A stretch of 64,000 bases of DNA from Pseudomonadota bacterium (GCA_018261615.1 JAGTSE010000052.1:1-64000), one strand, 5' to 3'; shown: positions 44,394 to 53,400, counted from the first letter of the stretch. Made by a program: numbers and translations. The notes: a model not told the origin generated them from the letters alone.

Positions 44394-44645
44394 ATGGACG
44401 AAATGACGAAGTTAACCGTCGAAACAGCTCTCAATGCAGAGCTGACAGACCATCTCGGGCACGAGAAAAATGCCCCTAAATCAGGTTCTAATACCCGAAA
44501 TGGTTACTCGTCTAAAACCGTGTTATGCGACGATGGTGAGATTGAACTGAGCACGCCACGTGACCGCGAAAATACCTTCGAACCGCAGCTGATAAAGAAA
44601 AATCAGACGCGTATCACGCAGATGGATAGCCAGATATTGTCCCTG
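44394..44645 (+). mobile_element. IS256-family transposase fragment
   Basis: Plus-strand reading MTKLTVETALNAELTDHLGH, NTRNGYSSKTVLCDDGEIEL, STPRDRENTFEPQLIKK, RITQMDSQILSL is the conserved early part of IS256 (Transposase_mut) proteins. About the first 30 and the last 300 residues are missing. It is joined at 44645 to unrelated sequence. Confidence 0.88.
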
Positions 44646-44647
44646 CC

Positions 44648-44867
44648 CACGCAGGTGCCGGTCGACGCGCTGGGTGCTCCGCCGTCCGCCGCCGTGGTCC
44701 CGGACGTGCTCACACAACGGGTGCACCGGCAGTTGTTTTTCCAGTACACCGGTAAGCATTTTTAGTACAAGGGCATCGGATGAGGACCAGAGGGCGACGG
44801 TTTCGCCGGAGGCCTTTCTGACAATCTGTAACGGAGACAGGACACATAACCCGGTATTAACGGCACT
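44648..44867 (-). mobile_element. reverse-transcriptase-like fragment
   Basis: Minus-strand frame, uninterrupted: SAVNTGLCVLSPLQIVRKAS, GETVALWSSSDALVLKMLTG, VLEKQLPVHPLCEHVRDHGG, GRRSTQRVDRHLRG. The order 'SSSDALVLK.LT..L...LPV...C.HV..HGG....V' matches the N-terminal part of reverse transcriptases of group II-intron-like or retrotransposon type. The catalytic YxDD part is absent. The call is from memory of the family pattern. Confidence 0.55.
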
Positions 44868-44868
44868 A

Positions 44869-44972
44869 AGAGTCTATCTCAATAGGACTTTATTCCAGAC
44901 GATAAGACCACAGGCAAAATGCAACATGGCCTCGTAATTTTCAGACGTCTTTTCCCATCGGGTCAGGATCCG
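44869..44972 (-). mobile_element. IS5-like transposase 3' end, right copy of the island repeat
   Basis: Second copy of the 33064-33167 sequence in the same orientation, with one mismatch (GAGTC for GAGCC) in the IS tip and 99 identical bases after it. It joins island sequence on its left and the leader of the ABC importer on its right. Confidence 0.9.
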
Positions 44973-44993
44973 TTGCATTTTTTTTACAAATAA

Positions 44994-45009
44994 ATGAACA
45001 CGTGTTCAT
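44994..45009. promoter_or_regulatory. probable LacI-family operator
   Basis: ATGAACACGTGTTCAT is a perfect 16-bp palindrome with a central CG, the usual form of LacI-family operators, 33 bp before the ABC importer start. The nearest LacI-family gene is at 31258-32280 across the island. Binding has not been shown. Confidence 0.7.
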
Positions 45010-45042
45010 CTTTGAGAAAGATGTCGAATAAAAGGATCGCCC

Positions 45043-46029
45043 ATGAGTTATTTGCAAATTAATAAGCTGAAGATTGGCTACGGCAATAACATCGTTCTCC
45101 ACGATATTTATTTAGCGGTGGAGAAGGGCGAGATGATAGCGCTGCTTGGACCTTCTGGCTGCGGAAAAACTACGCTACTCAATGCATTATGCGGATTTGT
45201 TCCCGTACGTTCAGGGGCTGTCGCCATCAATGGACGGGATATTACGCACAGCACGCCGGAACAGCGAAATATCACCATGGTTTTTCAGAGTTATGCGTTG
45301 TGGCCGCACTTTACCGTCGCACAAAATATTGGCTATGGCTTAAAAGTACGTCGTGTGAAAAAAGAAGCGATTCAACAACGGGTGCAGGAATTATTAAAAA
45401 TCGTCAACCTTGAAGGTTACGCAGATATAAAAGTGACCGCACTTTCCGGCGGTCAGCGTCAGCGCGTGGCGCTGGCACGCGCGCTGGCGATTGAACCTGA
45501 CGTACTGGTACTGGATGAGCCGCTGTCGAACCTCGATGCCAAAGTGCGCCTCAATGTACGCCATGAAATTAAAGCGCTGCAAAAGAAGCTTGGCTTTACC
45601 TCGCTTATCGTCACCCACGATCAGCAGGAAGCGCTGGTGATGGCGGATCGCATTGCGGTGCTGAATAACGGGCGTATCGAGCAAATCGGTACGCCGGAAG
45701 ATATCTACCATCGCCCGGCAACGCCGTTCGTGGCGGATTTTATGGGTGCGGATAACTGCCTGGCGAGCGCGGATGACGAGGGCAAAACCCTCTATTTTCG
45801 CAGCGCGGATGTCACCATTCACGCCGCATTGACGCCCACGGCACCGCAGGGGTTAGTGCTGGAGGGCGTGATTGAGGAGAGCGCGTTTCTCGGCCACCAG
45901 TACCGCCACAGCGTGCGCTGCGATGGGCAGCTTTTGCTCGCTGATTCACCGCAGTTCTGGCCAGCGCAAACGCCTGTGGTGCTGCATGTTCCGCAACCGG
46001 CGCTGCATCTTTTTGAACAACCTTTGTAA
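45043..46029 (+). CDS. ABC importer ATPase (PotA/FbpC/PhnT-like)
   Basis: 328 residues: Walker A GPSGCGKTT, Q-loop VFQSYALWPHFT, signature LSGGQRQRVALA, Walker B VLVLDEPLSNLDAKVR and H-loop VTHDQQEALVMADRI. A C-terminal TOBE-like domain (about 240-328) is of the kind used by iron, spermidine, phosphonate and sugar-phosphate importers. First gene of a four-gene importer; the binding protein follows after 34 bp. Confidence 0.93.
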   Translation: MSYLQINKLKIGYGNNIVLHDIYLAVEKGEMIALLGPSGCGKTTLLNALCGFVPVRSGAVAINGRDITHSTPEQRNITMVFQSYALWPHFTVAQNIGYGLKVRRVKKEAIQQRVQELLKIVNLEGYADIKVTALSGGQRQRVALARALAIEPDVLVLDEPLSNLDAKVRLNVRHEIKALQKKLGFTSLIVTHDQQEALVMADRIAVLNNGRIEQIGTPEDIYHRPATPFVADFMGADNCLASADDEGKTLYFRSADVTIHAALTPTAPQGLVLEGVIEESAFLGHQYRHSVRCDGQLLLADSPQFWPAQTPVVLHVPQPALHLFEQPL

Positions 46030-46063
46030 TGCTAACCGACACACTTTTTCCTGGGGATACATT

Positions 46064-47209
46064 ATGTCCGTAAAAACGAAACTTGCTGTCACAGCCGCAC
46101 TCTGTTTGGGGTCACTGCATGCCGCGAACGCCGAAACGGTTCTCAATGTTGCAACGGCGGGCGATCAAAATATGGTGGACTATGTCAAAACCTGGTTGGG
46201 GCCGAAATTTGAAGCCACGCATCCCGGGGTAAAAGTGCAGGTGATCGGCACCGGGCCAGGCGATGCCGGGTCGAATAAGATCATTGAAAAACTGACAGCG
46301 CAGCAGCAAAGCGGCGCGAAAAGCTGGGATATTGACGTTGCTGTGGTGCATCAGAACGCCGGTGGACAACTGGTTGAAAAAGGGTTGCTGGATAAATATC
46401 GTCCGGCTATCAGCACCGGCACGATGGTGACGGCGGAAAACGCGAAGAATGCGTTGGGCGTCAACGTTGATGGCTATGTCATGCCGATGTTCTTAAGCCA
46501 GACGGCAATTGCCTATAACAGCGATCTTGTCAAAACCCCGCCGAAATCCTACGACGAACTGGTGCAGTGGTCAGAGAAAAACCCGAAAGCCTTTGGTTAT
46601 AACGGTATTAAAAACGGCATGTCCGGCGTGAGCTTTGTGGTGGGCTGGATGTATGCCTACGGCACCAGTGCGGATCGCCTTACCGCGCAGCCTTACGATA
46701 AAGCCGTGGAAAAAGAGTGGGCTCAGGCTTACACCAAACTGAAAGAATTCAACAAGAACGTCACCTTTACGCCCGGCAACGCCGGCACGCTGGATATGCT
46801 AAGCCGTGGTGAAATCACTATGGGGCCTGTGTGGGTCGATATGTTCTATAGCTGGAAAGATCAGGGCAAGCTGCCACCGTCGATCAAACTGGCGTTGATT
46901 GCGCCGGGTATGCCAGGACAGCCGATGTACTACGTGGTGCCAGCGCATGCCGCGCAGGCCAAACTGGCGCAGGAATTTATTGCACTGGCGACCAGCCCGG
47001 AAGTGCAGGCGCAGGGGATTGTGAAGCAGTTTAACTGGTATCCAGGGATTGACGCGAAATACGTCAAAGAGAAGTTGGATGATGCCACCTGGCAGAAGTT
47101 GTTCGCTGAAATTTCACCGCAAGATTTGGCGAAATACGGCAAAAACTTCCCGATTACCCACTACTTTGACGACATCAAAGAGGGTTACGAGAGCCAGGTT
47201 TCCAACTGA
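46064..47209 (+). CDS. ABC importer periplasmic substrate-binding protein
   Basis: 381 residues from MSVKTKLAVTAAL; signal peptide ends AANA before ETVLNVATAGDQN. Extracellular solute-binding family 1 layout: VLNVATAGDQNMVDYVKTWL, DIDVAVVHQNAGGQLVEKGL, LSQTAIAYNSDLVKTPPKSY, GEITMGPVWVDMFYSW. The transporter type (two PotBC/FbpB-like permeases) and the phosphatase/phosphodiesterase genes that were probably its neighbours suggest a phosphorylated organic substrate. The ligand is not known. The earlier in-frame reading to 45872 overlaps the ATPase gene and is rejected. Confidence 0.9.
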   Translation: MSVKTKLAVTAALCLGSLHAANAETVLNVATAGDQNMVDYVKTWLGPKFEATHPGVKVQVIGTGPGDAGSNKIIEKLTAQQQSGAKSWDIDVAVVHQNAGGQLVEKGLLDKYRPAISTGTMVTAENAKNALGVNVDGYVMPMFLSQTAIAYNSDLVKTPPKSYDELVQWSEKNPKAFGYNGIKNGMSGVSFVVGWMYAYGTSADRLTAQPYDKAVEKEWAQAYTKLKEFNKNVTFTPGNAGTLDMLSRGEITMGPVWVDMFYSWKDQGKLPPSIKLALIAPGMPGQPMYYVVPAHAAQAKLAQEFIALATSPEVQAQGIVKQFNWYPGIDAKYVKEKLDDATWQKLFAEISPQDLAKYGKNFPITHYFDDIKEGYESQVSN

Positions 47210-47219
47210 TGAATGTGGG

Positions 47220-47252
47220 TGCCCGGATGTTGTCGGTCCGGGCATCTTTTTT
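47220..47252 (+). terminator. attenuating terminator between binding protein and permeases
   Basis: TGCCCGGA-TGTTGTCGG-TCCGGGCA followed by TCTTTTTT. It is placed to let the binding protein be made in excess of the permeases. Confidence 0.8.
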
Positions 47253-47274
47253 ACGGTGATAACTCAGGTTTACC

Positions 47275-48108
47275 ATGCGACACGCGATGAAATATTTACT
47301 GCTGGTGGCTCCGGCGACGCTGATGATAGCGGTGTTTTTCCTCTGGCCGCTGGGCTTTTCGCTGATCTCCGCCTTTACCCGCGAAACAGGGCAACTGACG
47401 TTGGTGCACTTTAATAAAGTGTTGGCGCTCTATTCGAATGACATTCTGTTTACCGTGGTTATTGTGCTGACGTCGCTGGCGATCCTCGCGCTGCTGTCGA
47501 TCGGCATCGCGGCGATCATTGTGCTGTCGCCGTTTCGCAGGATCGTCAAAACGCTGGCCTTTTTGTATCGCTTACCGCTGTTTATTCCCTTTATTGTGAC
47601 CGCGCAAATGATGCGGACTTTTCTGGCGAAAAACGGCCTGATGAATAATGTGCTGGTAGCCGCCGGGGTGATGACGCCGATGGAGACCTCGTCGCTGCTC
47701 GGCTGGAGCGGGATTATTATTACGTTTGTCTGGAAACAGATGGCCTTCACTACGCTGCTGATTTGCGGCGCGATGTCGGCGGTCGATCCGGCCCATATTC
47801 TGGCAGCGAAAAACCTTGGTGCTTCCCGCCTGCGTATTCTGTTCGACATTATTTTGCCGCAGGTGCTGCCGACGATTGGCGTGGCGATGGTGCTGTCAAC
47901 CGTGACGATGATGTCGGTCCTTTCTGTGCCGCTGATGATTGGCACCGGTACGCCAACGATGATGACGGTAGATATGGCGTTTCGCGTCAACTCTTACGGT
48001 GACTACCCGGTCGCTAACGCGATGGGCGTCATTTCATATCTGATTTGCGCGCTGCTTTCCTGGTTCTATTTACGCCACAGCCTACAGGCGAAAGGAGCGC
48101 AGTCATGA
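47275..48108 (+). CDS. ABC importer permease 1
   Basis: 277 residues, about six membrane helices, BPD_transp_1 type (PotB/PhnU-like). The EAA loop is DPAHILAAKNLGASRLRILFDIILPQ (key residues AAKNLGAS and IILPQ). Start ATG 47275 after CAGGTTTACC. Its stop overlaps the next permease start (ATGA). Confidence 0.9.
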   Translation: MRHAMKYLLLVAPATLMIAVFFLWPLGFSLISAFTRETGQLTLVHFNKVLALYSNDILFTVVIVLTSLAILALLSIGIAAIIVLSPFRRIVKTLAFLYRLPLFIPFIVTAQMMRTFLAKNGLMNNVLVAAGVMTPMETSSLLGWSGIIITFVWKQMAFTTLLICGAMSAVDPAHILAAKNLGASRLRILFDIILPQVLPTIGVAMVLSTVTMMSVLSVPLMIGTGTPTMMTVDMAFRVNSYGDYPVANAMGVISYLICALLSWFYLRHSLQAKGAQS

Positions 48109-48926
48109 ATGCCTTCCGACAACAACTGCGCGGCAGTTTTCTGCTGCAAACGCTGCTGCTGACATTTCTGGTGCTGGCGCTGTTCGGCCCGTTGCTGAAT
48201 CTGCTGATCTGGACGGTGGCGGAGAGCTGGTTCTTCCCCCATACGCTGCCGAGTCAGTGGGGGCTGAAATACTGGAGTCAGGTGTTTAGCCCGTATAGCG
48301 ACGTTTCGGGTTCGCTGTCGATAAGCGTGTTGATTGCTGTGCTGGCGGTGCTGGTTTGCCTGCTCATCTCTGTACCGGCAGGGTATGCGCTCGCCCAGCG
48401 CGGTATGCCGTGTCGAGCATTTTTTATGCTGCTGTTTCTGATCCCGCAGGCGTTTCCCAATCTGACGGTGTATATGAACGTGGCACGGTTGTTTTATCAG
48501 TGGGGGTTAAATGGCACGATTGCCGGTGTGGTGCTGGTACACAGCGTACATGGGCTGATGTATTCCATCTGGATAAGCGTCGCGGCGTTTTCGTCGCTCG
48601 ATCCGCTGCTGGCGCGCGCGTCGCGAAATCTCGGTGCCGGACCGGTATATACGTTTTTCCATATTATTTTGCCGCAGGCCGCACCAGGTCTAATTGCCGC
48701 CAGCATCTTTGTATTTCTGGAATCGCTGGATGAGTTTACCGCCACTTTCTTCGTCGGCGCGCCGGATATCACCACGCTGCCTATTTTGCTTTATACCGCC
48801 AGCATGTCGGGCAACTACCAAGTGTCGTCGATCACCGCGCTGATCCTGCTGGTGCCTTCGGTGCTGTTTATGCTGGTAATCCACAAGTTCATGCGCCCCG
48901 AGATGCTGTCGAAGCTGGGGAAATAA
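48105..48926 (+). CDS. ABC importer permease 2
   Basis: 273 residues from MNAFRQQLRG, six membrane helices, PotC/PhnV-like. The EAA loop is DPLLARASRNLGAGPVYTFFHIILPQA (key residues ASRNLGAG and IILPQA). Translationally coupled to permease 1 by a 4-nt overlap; the longer reading from 48045 lies inside that gene. Last gene of the importer. Confidence 0.9.
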   Translation: MNAFRQQLRGSFLLQTLLLTFLVLALFGPLLNLLIWTVAESWFFPHTLPSQWGLKYWSQVFSPYSDVSGSLSISVLIAVLAVLVCLLISVPAGYALAQRGMPCRAFFMLLFLIPQAFPNLTVYMNVARLFYQWGLNGTIAGVVLVHSVHGLMYSIWISVAAFSSLDPLLARASRNLGAGPVYTFFHIILPQAAPGLIAASIFVFLESLDEFTATFFVGAPDITTLPILLYTASMSGNYQVSSITALILLVPSVLFMLVIHKFMRPEMLSKLGK

Positions 48927-48943
48927 GCGGGCAAGTGGCAATA

Positions 48944-48978
48944 AAAATGACGGGTTCCATAAGGCAACCCGTCATTTT
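48944..48978. terminator. bidirectional terminator of the importer operon
   Basis: AAAATGACGGGTT-CCATAAGGC-AACCCGTCATTTT, a perfect 13-bp stem. It ends in T on both strands and lies between the convergent importer and yjcB. Confidence 0.9.
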
Positions 48979-49027
48979 AGATACCTTTAAAACCAAGCTG
49001 GCGCTTCATTTTTATCAAGTATTTGTA

Positions 49028-49309
49028 TCAGGTAATGACCATTGGCCAGTCTGGTGGAGCTTTACGCGAGACGTCTGCCATGACCTGCACCACGTTGTGC
49101 CAGATGTTGGTGAAATCCAACACTGTAATACCCAGCAGCCCGGTCGCGAACCAGCACGCCGCCGCTAAACCCATGCCGCTACTGATCACTGCCAGACCGA
49201 CATAATCAGCCCGACGGAAGCGAATATTTAGCGTACTGGCCATAAACATCAACACTGCGCTCAATAACTGCCAGCGCAACAGAACCACGCTGGTGGTAAA
49301 GGTAGCCAT
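49028..49309 (-). CDS. yjcB: inner-membrane protein YjcB
   Basis: 93 residues from MATFTTSVVLLRWQLLSAVL, the E. coli YjcB length, with two hydrophobic segments (about 7-25 and 37-60) around the conserved STLNIRFRRADYVGLAVISS. Function unknown. The frame is open 30 codons upstream without similarity. A perfect CRP-type site lies 125 bp upstream. Confidence 0.93.
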   Translation of the reverse strand: MATFTTSVVLLRWQLLSAVLMFMASTLNIRFRRADYVGLAVISSGMGLAAACWFATGLLGITVLDFTNIWHNVVQVMADVSRKAPPDWPMVIT

Positions 49310-49433
49310 GAAACCATCCTCAGAAAGAATCGAATACCGGGCGGACCAGGCGTTACGCGCGAATGGCAAAGATGACGCAGAAGTCCGCAGGAGTAGCACA
49401 ACAATGTGAAACGGCCTGCCCGTTTCAATAATG

Positions 49434-49449
49434 TGTGAACTGTATCACA
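49434..49449. promoter_or_regulatory. CRP-type site upstream of yjcB
   Basis: TGTGAACTGTATCACA fits TGTGA-N6-TCACA exactly. It lies upstream of the minus-strand yjcB; nothing intact reads rightwards for about 2 kb (pdeC), so yjcB is the likely target. Confidence 0.7.
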
Positions 49450-49819
49450 CTTGATGATTTATTCGCCAGTAGGAAGAGCATCTTTCATGGATATTTCCTA
49501 CTAATTTTAGTGGGGATAAACGCGATTTTTCGCGAGGATCTATTGCTTAGTCCGGCATTATTCATGTATTAAGGTGGTATTTAGCACCCTACTTGTCACA
49601 ATATTTATACTCCGCATAACCTATATTATGCTTCTGTTGTTAGCTTTATTTACCTGTTGATAGTTATTCAGGTGTCTGATCTTTATCGATATATTCTTTC
49701 TTGTCACGGTTTATGTGCTGAGCACGTTTACGTTATGTGGCAGCTGCGAGCGACTATTTTTTCTTCCTGATTAAATCATGGCAGGCTGGTTTGGTGTTAA
49801 TAACCTGCGAAAAGAAAAA

Positions 49820-50080
49820 ATGAACACAGAGTATTTAGCTGTTTTCCAGGAAACGGCGCAGCGGCGTTGGCACTTCTGGCGAAGTTGATGCCATGGCTCG
49901 CTGCACAACGTGGCATGGCAGATAGCCTGCAACGGAGAGGTGGAGTGTACGCTACGCGATGCACAGACCCTGCTGGAACAGTTGCAACTGCGTCGTAATC
50001 AGCGTGCCTGCCGCGTTATATGCTGGTGACGGAATGTCGGGAAATTATTATTCCCGACACAGTCATTCGCCACCAATAAA
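49820..50080 (+). pseudogene. decayed small gene of unknown family
   Basis: Three frames each hold part of a plausible protein: MNTEYLAVFQETAQRRWHFW, then SLHNVAWQIACNGEVECTLR with DAQTLLEQLQLRRNQRACRV, then MLVTECREIIIPDTVIRHQ-stop. At least two frameshifts are needed to join them, so this looks like a degraded gene of about 85 codons. No family is recognised. Confidence 0.4.
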
Positions 50081-50218
50081 TTGCAAAGCGGCGTGTTATG
50101 TAAGCTGAATTATAAAGATCTGAGCATCAACGGTTATTTCTTTTTAGCGTTTGCATATCCTTTGCCTTCACTGTCTATAATCAAGAATATGGTTATTATT
50201 CTGGTGGGGAAACAAGAA

Positions 50219-51102
50219 ATGCAGCGCGTCGTGATGCAATATAAAGCACTGTTCGATCGTGCTCCGGTTTTAATGAATTCTTTCGATAAAACGAATCGCT
50301 GTATTTTATGGAATAGCGAGTGTGAACGTTTATTTGGCTGGAGAATTAATGAGCTTAATCAGCAGTCCGATCCATTAGCACTCTTTTTCCCTGATCCGGA
50401 GATGCGCCAGCAAATTCGCTCTTCGGTTAATACTTCGCCCGCCGTTGATATGCATGAGTGGCATCCGATACGCCGCGATGGACAGGTGCTGACGTGCTTT
50501 GGTCAAATATTTTGCTGCCTGACCGCTCAATTCTGAGTATTGGCCTGGATATCACCGAGCGTAAAAAAGCGGAGCGGCAGTTGGAGAAAAAAGCGACGAT
50601 TGACGATCTGACCGGCTGCTACAATCGTTTCTCTATGCTGCGGAAGTTAAAGGAGGCGCTGGTACAGTGCAAACCTGAGGAACCCCGTAGCCATTTCACT
50701 CTGTTAATGCTGGATCTGGATTACTTCAAAAAGATCAACGATCGCTGGGGACATTTGACGGGTGATGCTGCACTGGTGCATTTTTGTGACCAGATTCGTG
50801 AGCATAGCGATCCGTCTTATCTCTTTGGTCGCCTGTGAGGTGAGGAATTTCTGATTTTGATGCCGCACACCGATCGTAAAAATGCGCTGCGTTTTAGCCA
50901 AAAAATTCGTGCTGCATTAGCTTGTTCACCTTTGTTAAGCGGGAGTGAAAAGATCCCATTATCCTTTAGCGCTGGTTTAGTATTCGTGTGCGGTGAGCAG
51001 ACAGATACTCCAGTTTTACTTACGCTTGCCGACAACGCGCTGTACGATGCAAAACGTAGCGGACGCAGTAAAACAGTGGTCGCCAGCGCTTTTTATAAAT
51101 AA
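50219..51102 (+). pseudogene. PAS-GGDEF diguanylate cyclase, frameshifted and with a stop in GGEEF
   Basis: Start MQRVVMQYKALF after GGGGAAACAAG. A PAS domain (VLMNSFDKTNRCILWNSECE, RLFGWRINEL) runs in one frame to about 50500. A one-base loss in CTTTGG there shifts the frame. The rest (LLPDRSILSIGLDITERKKA, ATIDDLTGCYNRFSML, LMLDLDYFKKINDRWGH) continues in another frame to FGRL-TGA-GEEF at 50836-50838. The TGA replaces the first Gly codon (GGA) of GGEEF, after which LADNALYDAKRSGRSK ends the domain at 51102. With two independent lesions no active cyclase can be made. Confidence 0.9.
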
Positions 51103-51442
51103 ATACGCAAAGATGAAAGAATATCATTCCCTGGATGAAAAAATACCCGACAGGCCATGCCTTTTTTTATCCTGCGGCGAGTTTGGCTTAATCAGCGATA
51201 CTATGTTGTATTAAGTGAAAACACCCCATAATGAATGGTTAAATATTTTCCTTAATATAAACATTGGGCACACTTTGAGTTTACCTTGCAGCCAGAATAT
51301 TCTGGTCATAACCAAATATTAGGTTTTTAGAGAGAAAAGGCAGTTGCTAATGTCGGATGATTCATGCAACGTAATCACCTGTTTATCAAAGCATCCTGCC
51401 GTACATTAAAAAGGCACAATAAATGCGTGGATATAGGCGGAC

Positions 51443-53014
51443 ATGAATCATAGCGTCCTTCGCAAGATGCTCAGAGTCGTCGTGATCATCATAGGTGTCA
51501 TCCTGCCGGTGATGCTGTCGCTATGGTTTGCACATATCCGTGCAGTAAATGAAACAGCCTCCCAGCTCCGCTCTTTTGCCCAACTGGCGTTAAATAAAAC
51601 TGAAGCGGTTATCCAGCAAGTGGATAGCGTTCGCACCGCTGCGGAAAAATATCAGGGTCAGATATGCTCGCTGGAGCATCGCAAAGCGATGCTGGATATT
51701 GTACGCAGCAGTTTGTATGTTGCCGATCTCATCTATGCGCATGGTGATCTATTTTTATGCTCCAGCGTTATTGCACCCGCGCAATCATATGCTATTGCGC
51801 CTGCAGAGTATAAACGCTCGCCAGACATTGCTATTTATTATTACCGCAATACACCGTTTTACGCTGGTTATAAAATGGTCTACATGCAGCGTGGTAACTA
51901 CGTTGCGGTGATCAATCCTCTTTCCTATAGCGATGTCGCCTCGGAAGATAAAACGCTGGCGTACGGCGTCTACGACACCGTGAGCGAATTATTTTTCTCC
52001 CTCAGTAAAAGTGCGAACCTGGAGACGCTGAAGAAACTGATCCACAGCCAGGCATCAACCTTCCAGCAGGACGGGCGTTTTTACACCATCGCGCATTCGG
52101 ATAAACGTCCAATTGCTATCATTGTGTCGACCTCTAATGAGCACTATTTTCGGGCGCTGTACCATCAAGTGATGCTGCTGCTACCGCTGGGGCTAATTTG
52201 CAGTGTGATCCTTTGTTTAGTGTGGTCACGAACGCGACAAGAATTTAACTCGCCCCGCCGTATGCTCCACCGCGCGTTAACTAAGCGTCAGCTTCAACTC
52301 CACTATCAACCGATTATCGATATTAAAAATGGCACCTGCGTCGGCGCTGAAGCGCTGTTACGCTGGCCGGGTTTTAATGGCCAGATAATGAGCCCGGCGG
52401 AATTTATTCCGCTGGCGGAAAAAGAGGGGATGATCGAACGCATCACGGATTATGTCGTCGATGAAGTGTTTAGCGATCTCGGCGACTTCCTGGCGGTGGT
52501 GCCGCATCTTTATATTTCGATTAACTTATCGGCTGCGGATTTTCACTCTTCGCGCCTTATTTCATTGATTTCCAATAAGACCAGGGAACACGCTGTACGC
52601 GCGGAGCAGATTAAGATCGAAGTGACGGAGCGCGGGTTTATCGATGTGCCTAAAACCACGCCGGTGATTCAGGCGTTTCGTCAGGCGGGCTATGAAGTGG
52701 CGATTGATGATTTCGGTACCGGATATTCCAACCTGCATAACCTCTATTCCCTGAATGTTGATATCCTGAAAATCGACAAATCCTTTATCGACACGCTGAC
52801 TACCAATAGCACTAGTCATCTGATTGCTGAACATATTATCGAGATGGCGCAGAGTCTGCGTCTGAAGATTATTGCCGAAGGGGTGGAAACGGCAGAGCAG
52901 GTGAGCTGGTTGCTGAAGCGCGGTGTGCAGTTCTGCCAGGGCTGGCACTTTGCCAAAGCGTTGCCGCCTGAGGACTTTAAACTCTGGGTGCGGCATCCAC
53001 CGTCATTAAAATGA
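51443..53014 (+). CDS. pdeC: c-di-GMP phosphodiesterase PdeC (YjcC)
   Basis: 523 residues. Membrane helix about 10-30, periplasmic CSS-motif sensor domain with LFLCSSVIAPAQSYAIAPAE (redox/DsbA-controlled in E. coli), second membrane helix about 240-258, then a cytoplasmic EAL domain with GAEALLRWPG (EAL at 303-305), the conserved NLS and ExTE motifs (SINLSAADFH, KIEVTERGF), IDDFGTGYSNLHNL and LKIDKSFI, IIAEGVET. Catalytic residues all appear present, so an active phosphodiesterase is expected. Same position as E. coli yjcC, between yjcB and soxS. Confidence 0.96.
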   Translation: MNHSVLRKMLRVVVIIIGVILPVMLSLWFAHIRAVNETASQLRSFAQLALNKTEAVIQQVDSVRTAAEKYQGQICSLEHRKAMLDIVRSSLYVADLIYAHGDLFLCSSVIAPAQSYAIAPAEYKRSPDIAIYYYRNTPFYAGYKMVYMQRGNYVAVINPLSYSDVASEDKTLAYGVYDTVSELFFSLSKSANLETLKKLIHSQASTFQQDGRFYTIAHSDKRPIAIIVSTSNEHYFRALYHQVMLLLPLGLICSVILCLVWSRTRQEFNSPRRMLHRALTKRQLQLHYQPIIDIKNGTCVGAEALLRWPGFNGQIMSPAEFIPLAEKEGMIERITDYVVDEVFSDLGDFLAVVPHLYISINLSAADFHSSRLISLISNKTREHAVRAEQIKIEVTERGFIDVPKTTPVIQAFRQAGYEVAIDDFGTGYSNLHNLYSLNVDILKIDKSFIDTLTTNSTSHLIAEHIIEMAQSLRLKIIAEGVETAEQVSWLLKRGVQFCQGWHFAKALPPEDFKLWVRHPPSLK

Positions 53015-53229
53015 TGGCGGGTCGCGTACCCCATTACCCTCAATAACCGCATCGCCATTTCTTCCCTCTGTTGATGCAGTAATAACGGCAATAAATACTT
53101 TATTGAAAGTATGATGGAGAAGCATTTCAATTCCATTGAAAAATGTATTGAGCTACAGGTGTGCAGACTTGTGAATATTTAATGAGGTTCGTCGGCATGA
53201 CGTGTTTTATAAGGAATTCTTTATTTTAT

Positions 53230-53400
53230 ACCCTAAATAATTCGAGTTGCAGGAAGGCGGCGACGCAGTGACAAATTCGTCGGGAACGAATTTGCCCAAC
53301 CAAAGGTTGGCCTCCGGTGAGAGACAGGATGTCTCTCAGTAATCCCCAGCAGCTTACTTCAGTAAGTGACTGGGGTGAGCGACAAATCTGCCGGGAGCAG
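53230..53400. repeat. ERIC-type intergenic repeat
   Basis: AGTAAGTGACTGGGGTGAGC at about 53361-53380 and AATCCCCAGCAGCTTAC at 53341-53357 are the two conserved ERIC arms. They pair into a long hairpin. The element starts with the enterobacterial AATTCGAGTTGCAGGAAGGC segment. It contains extra stems (AAATTCGT/ACGAATTT, CCAACC/GGTTGG, GAGAGACA/TGTCTCTC). The 53015-53545 gap holds no gene. Confidence 0.85.

Noticed and set aside
44394..44765. Intact 123-residue transposase gene
   Set aside because: Only the first 84 residues are IS256-like; the rest is antisense of the reverse-transcriptase-like fragment joined at the break.
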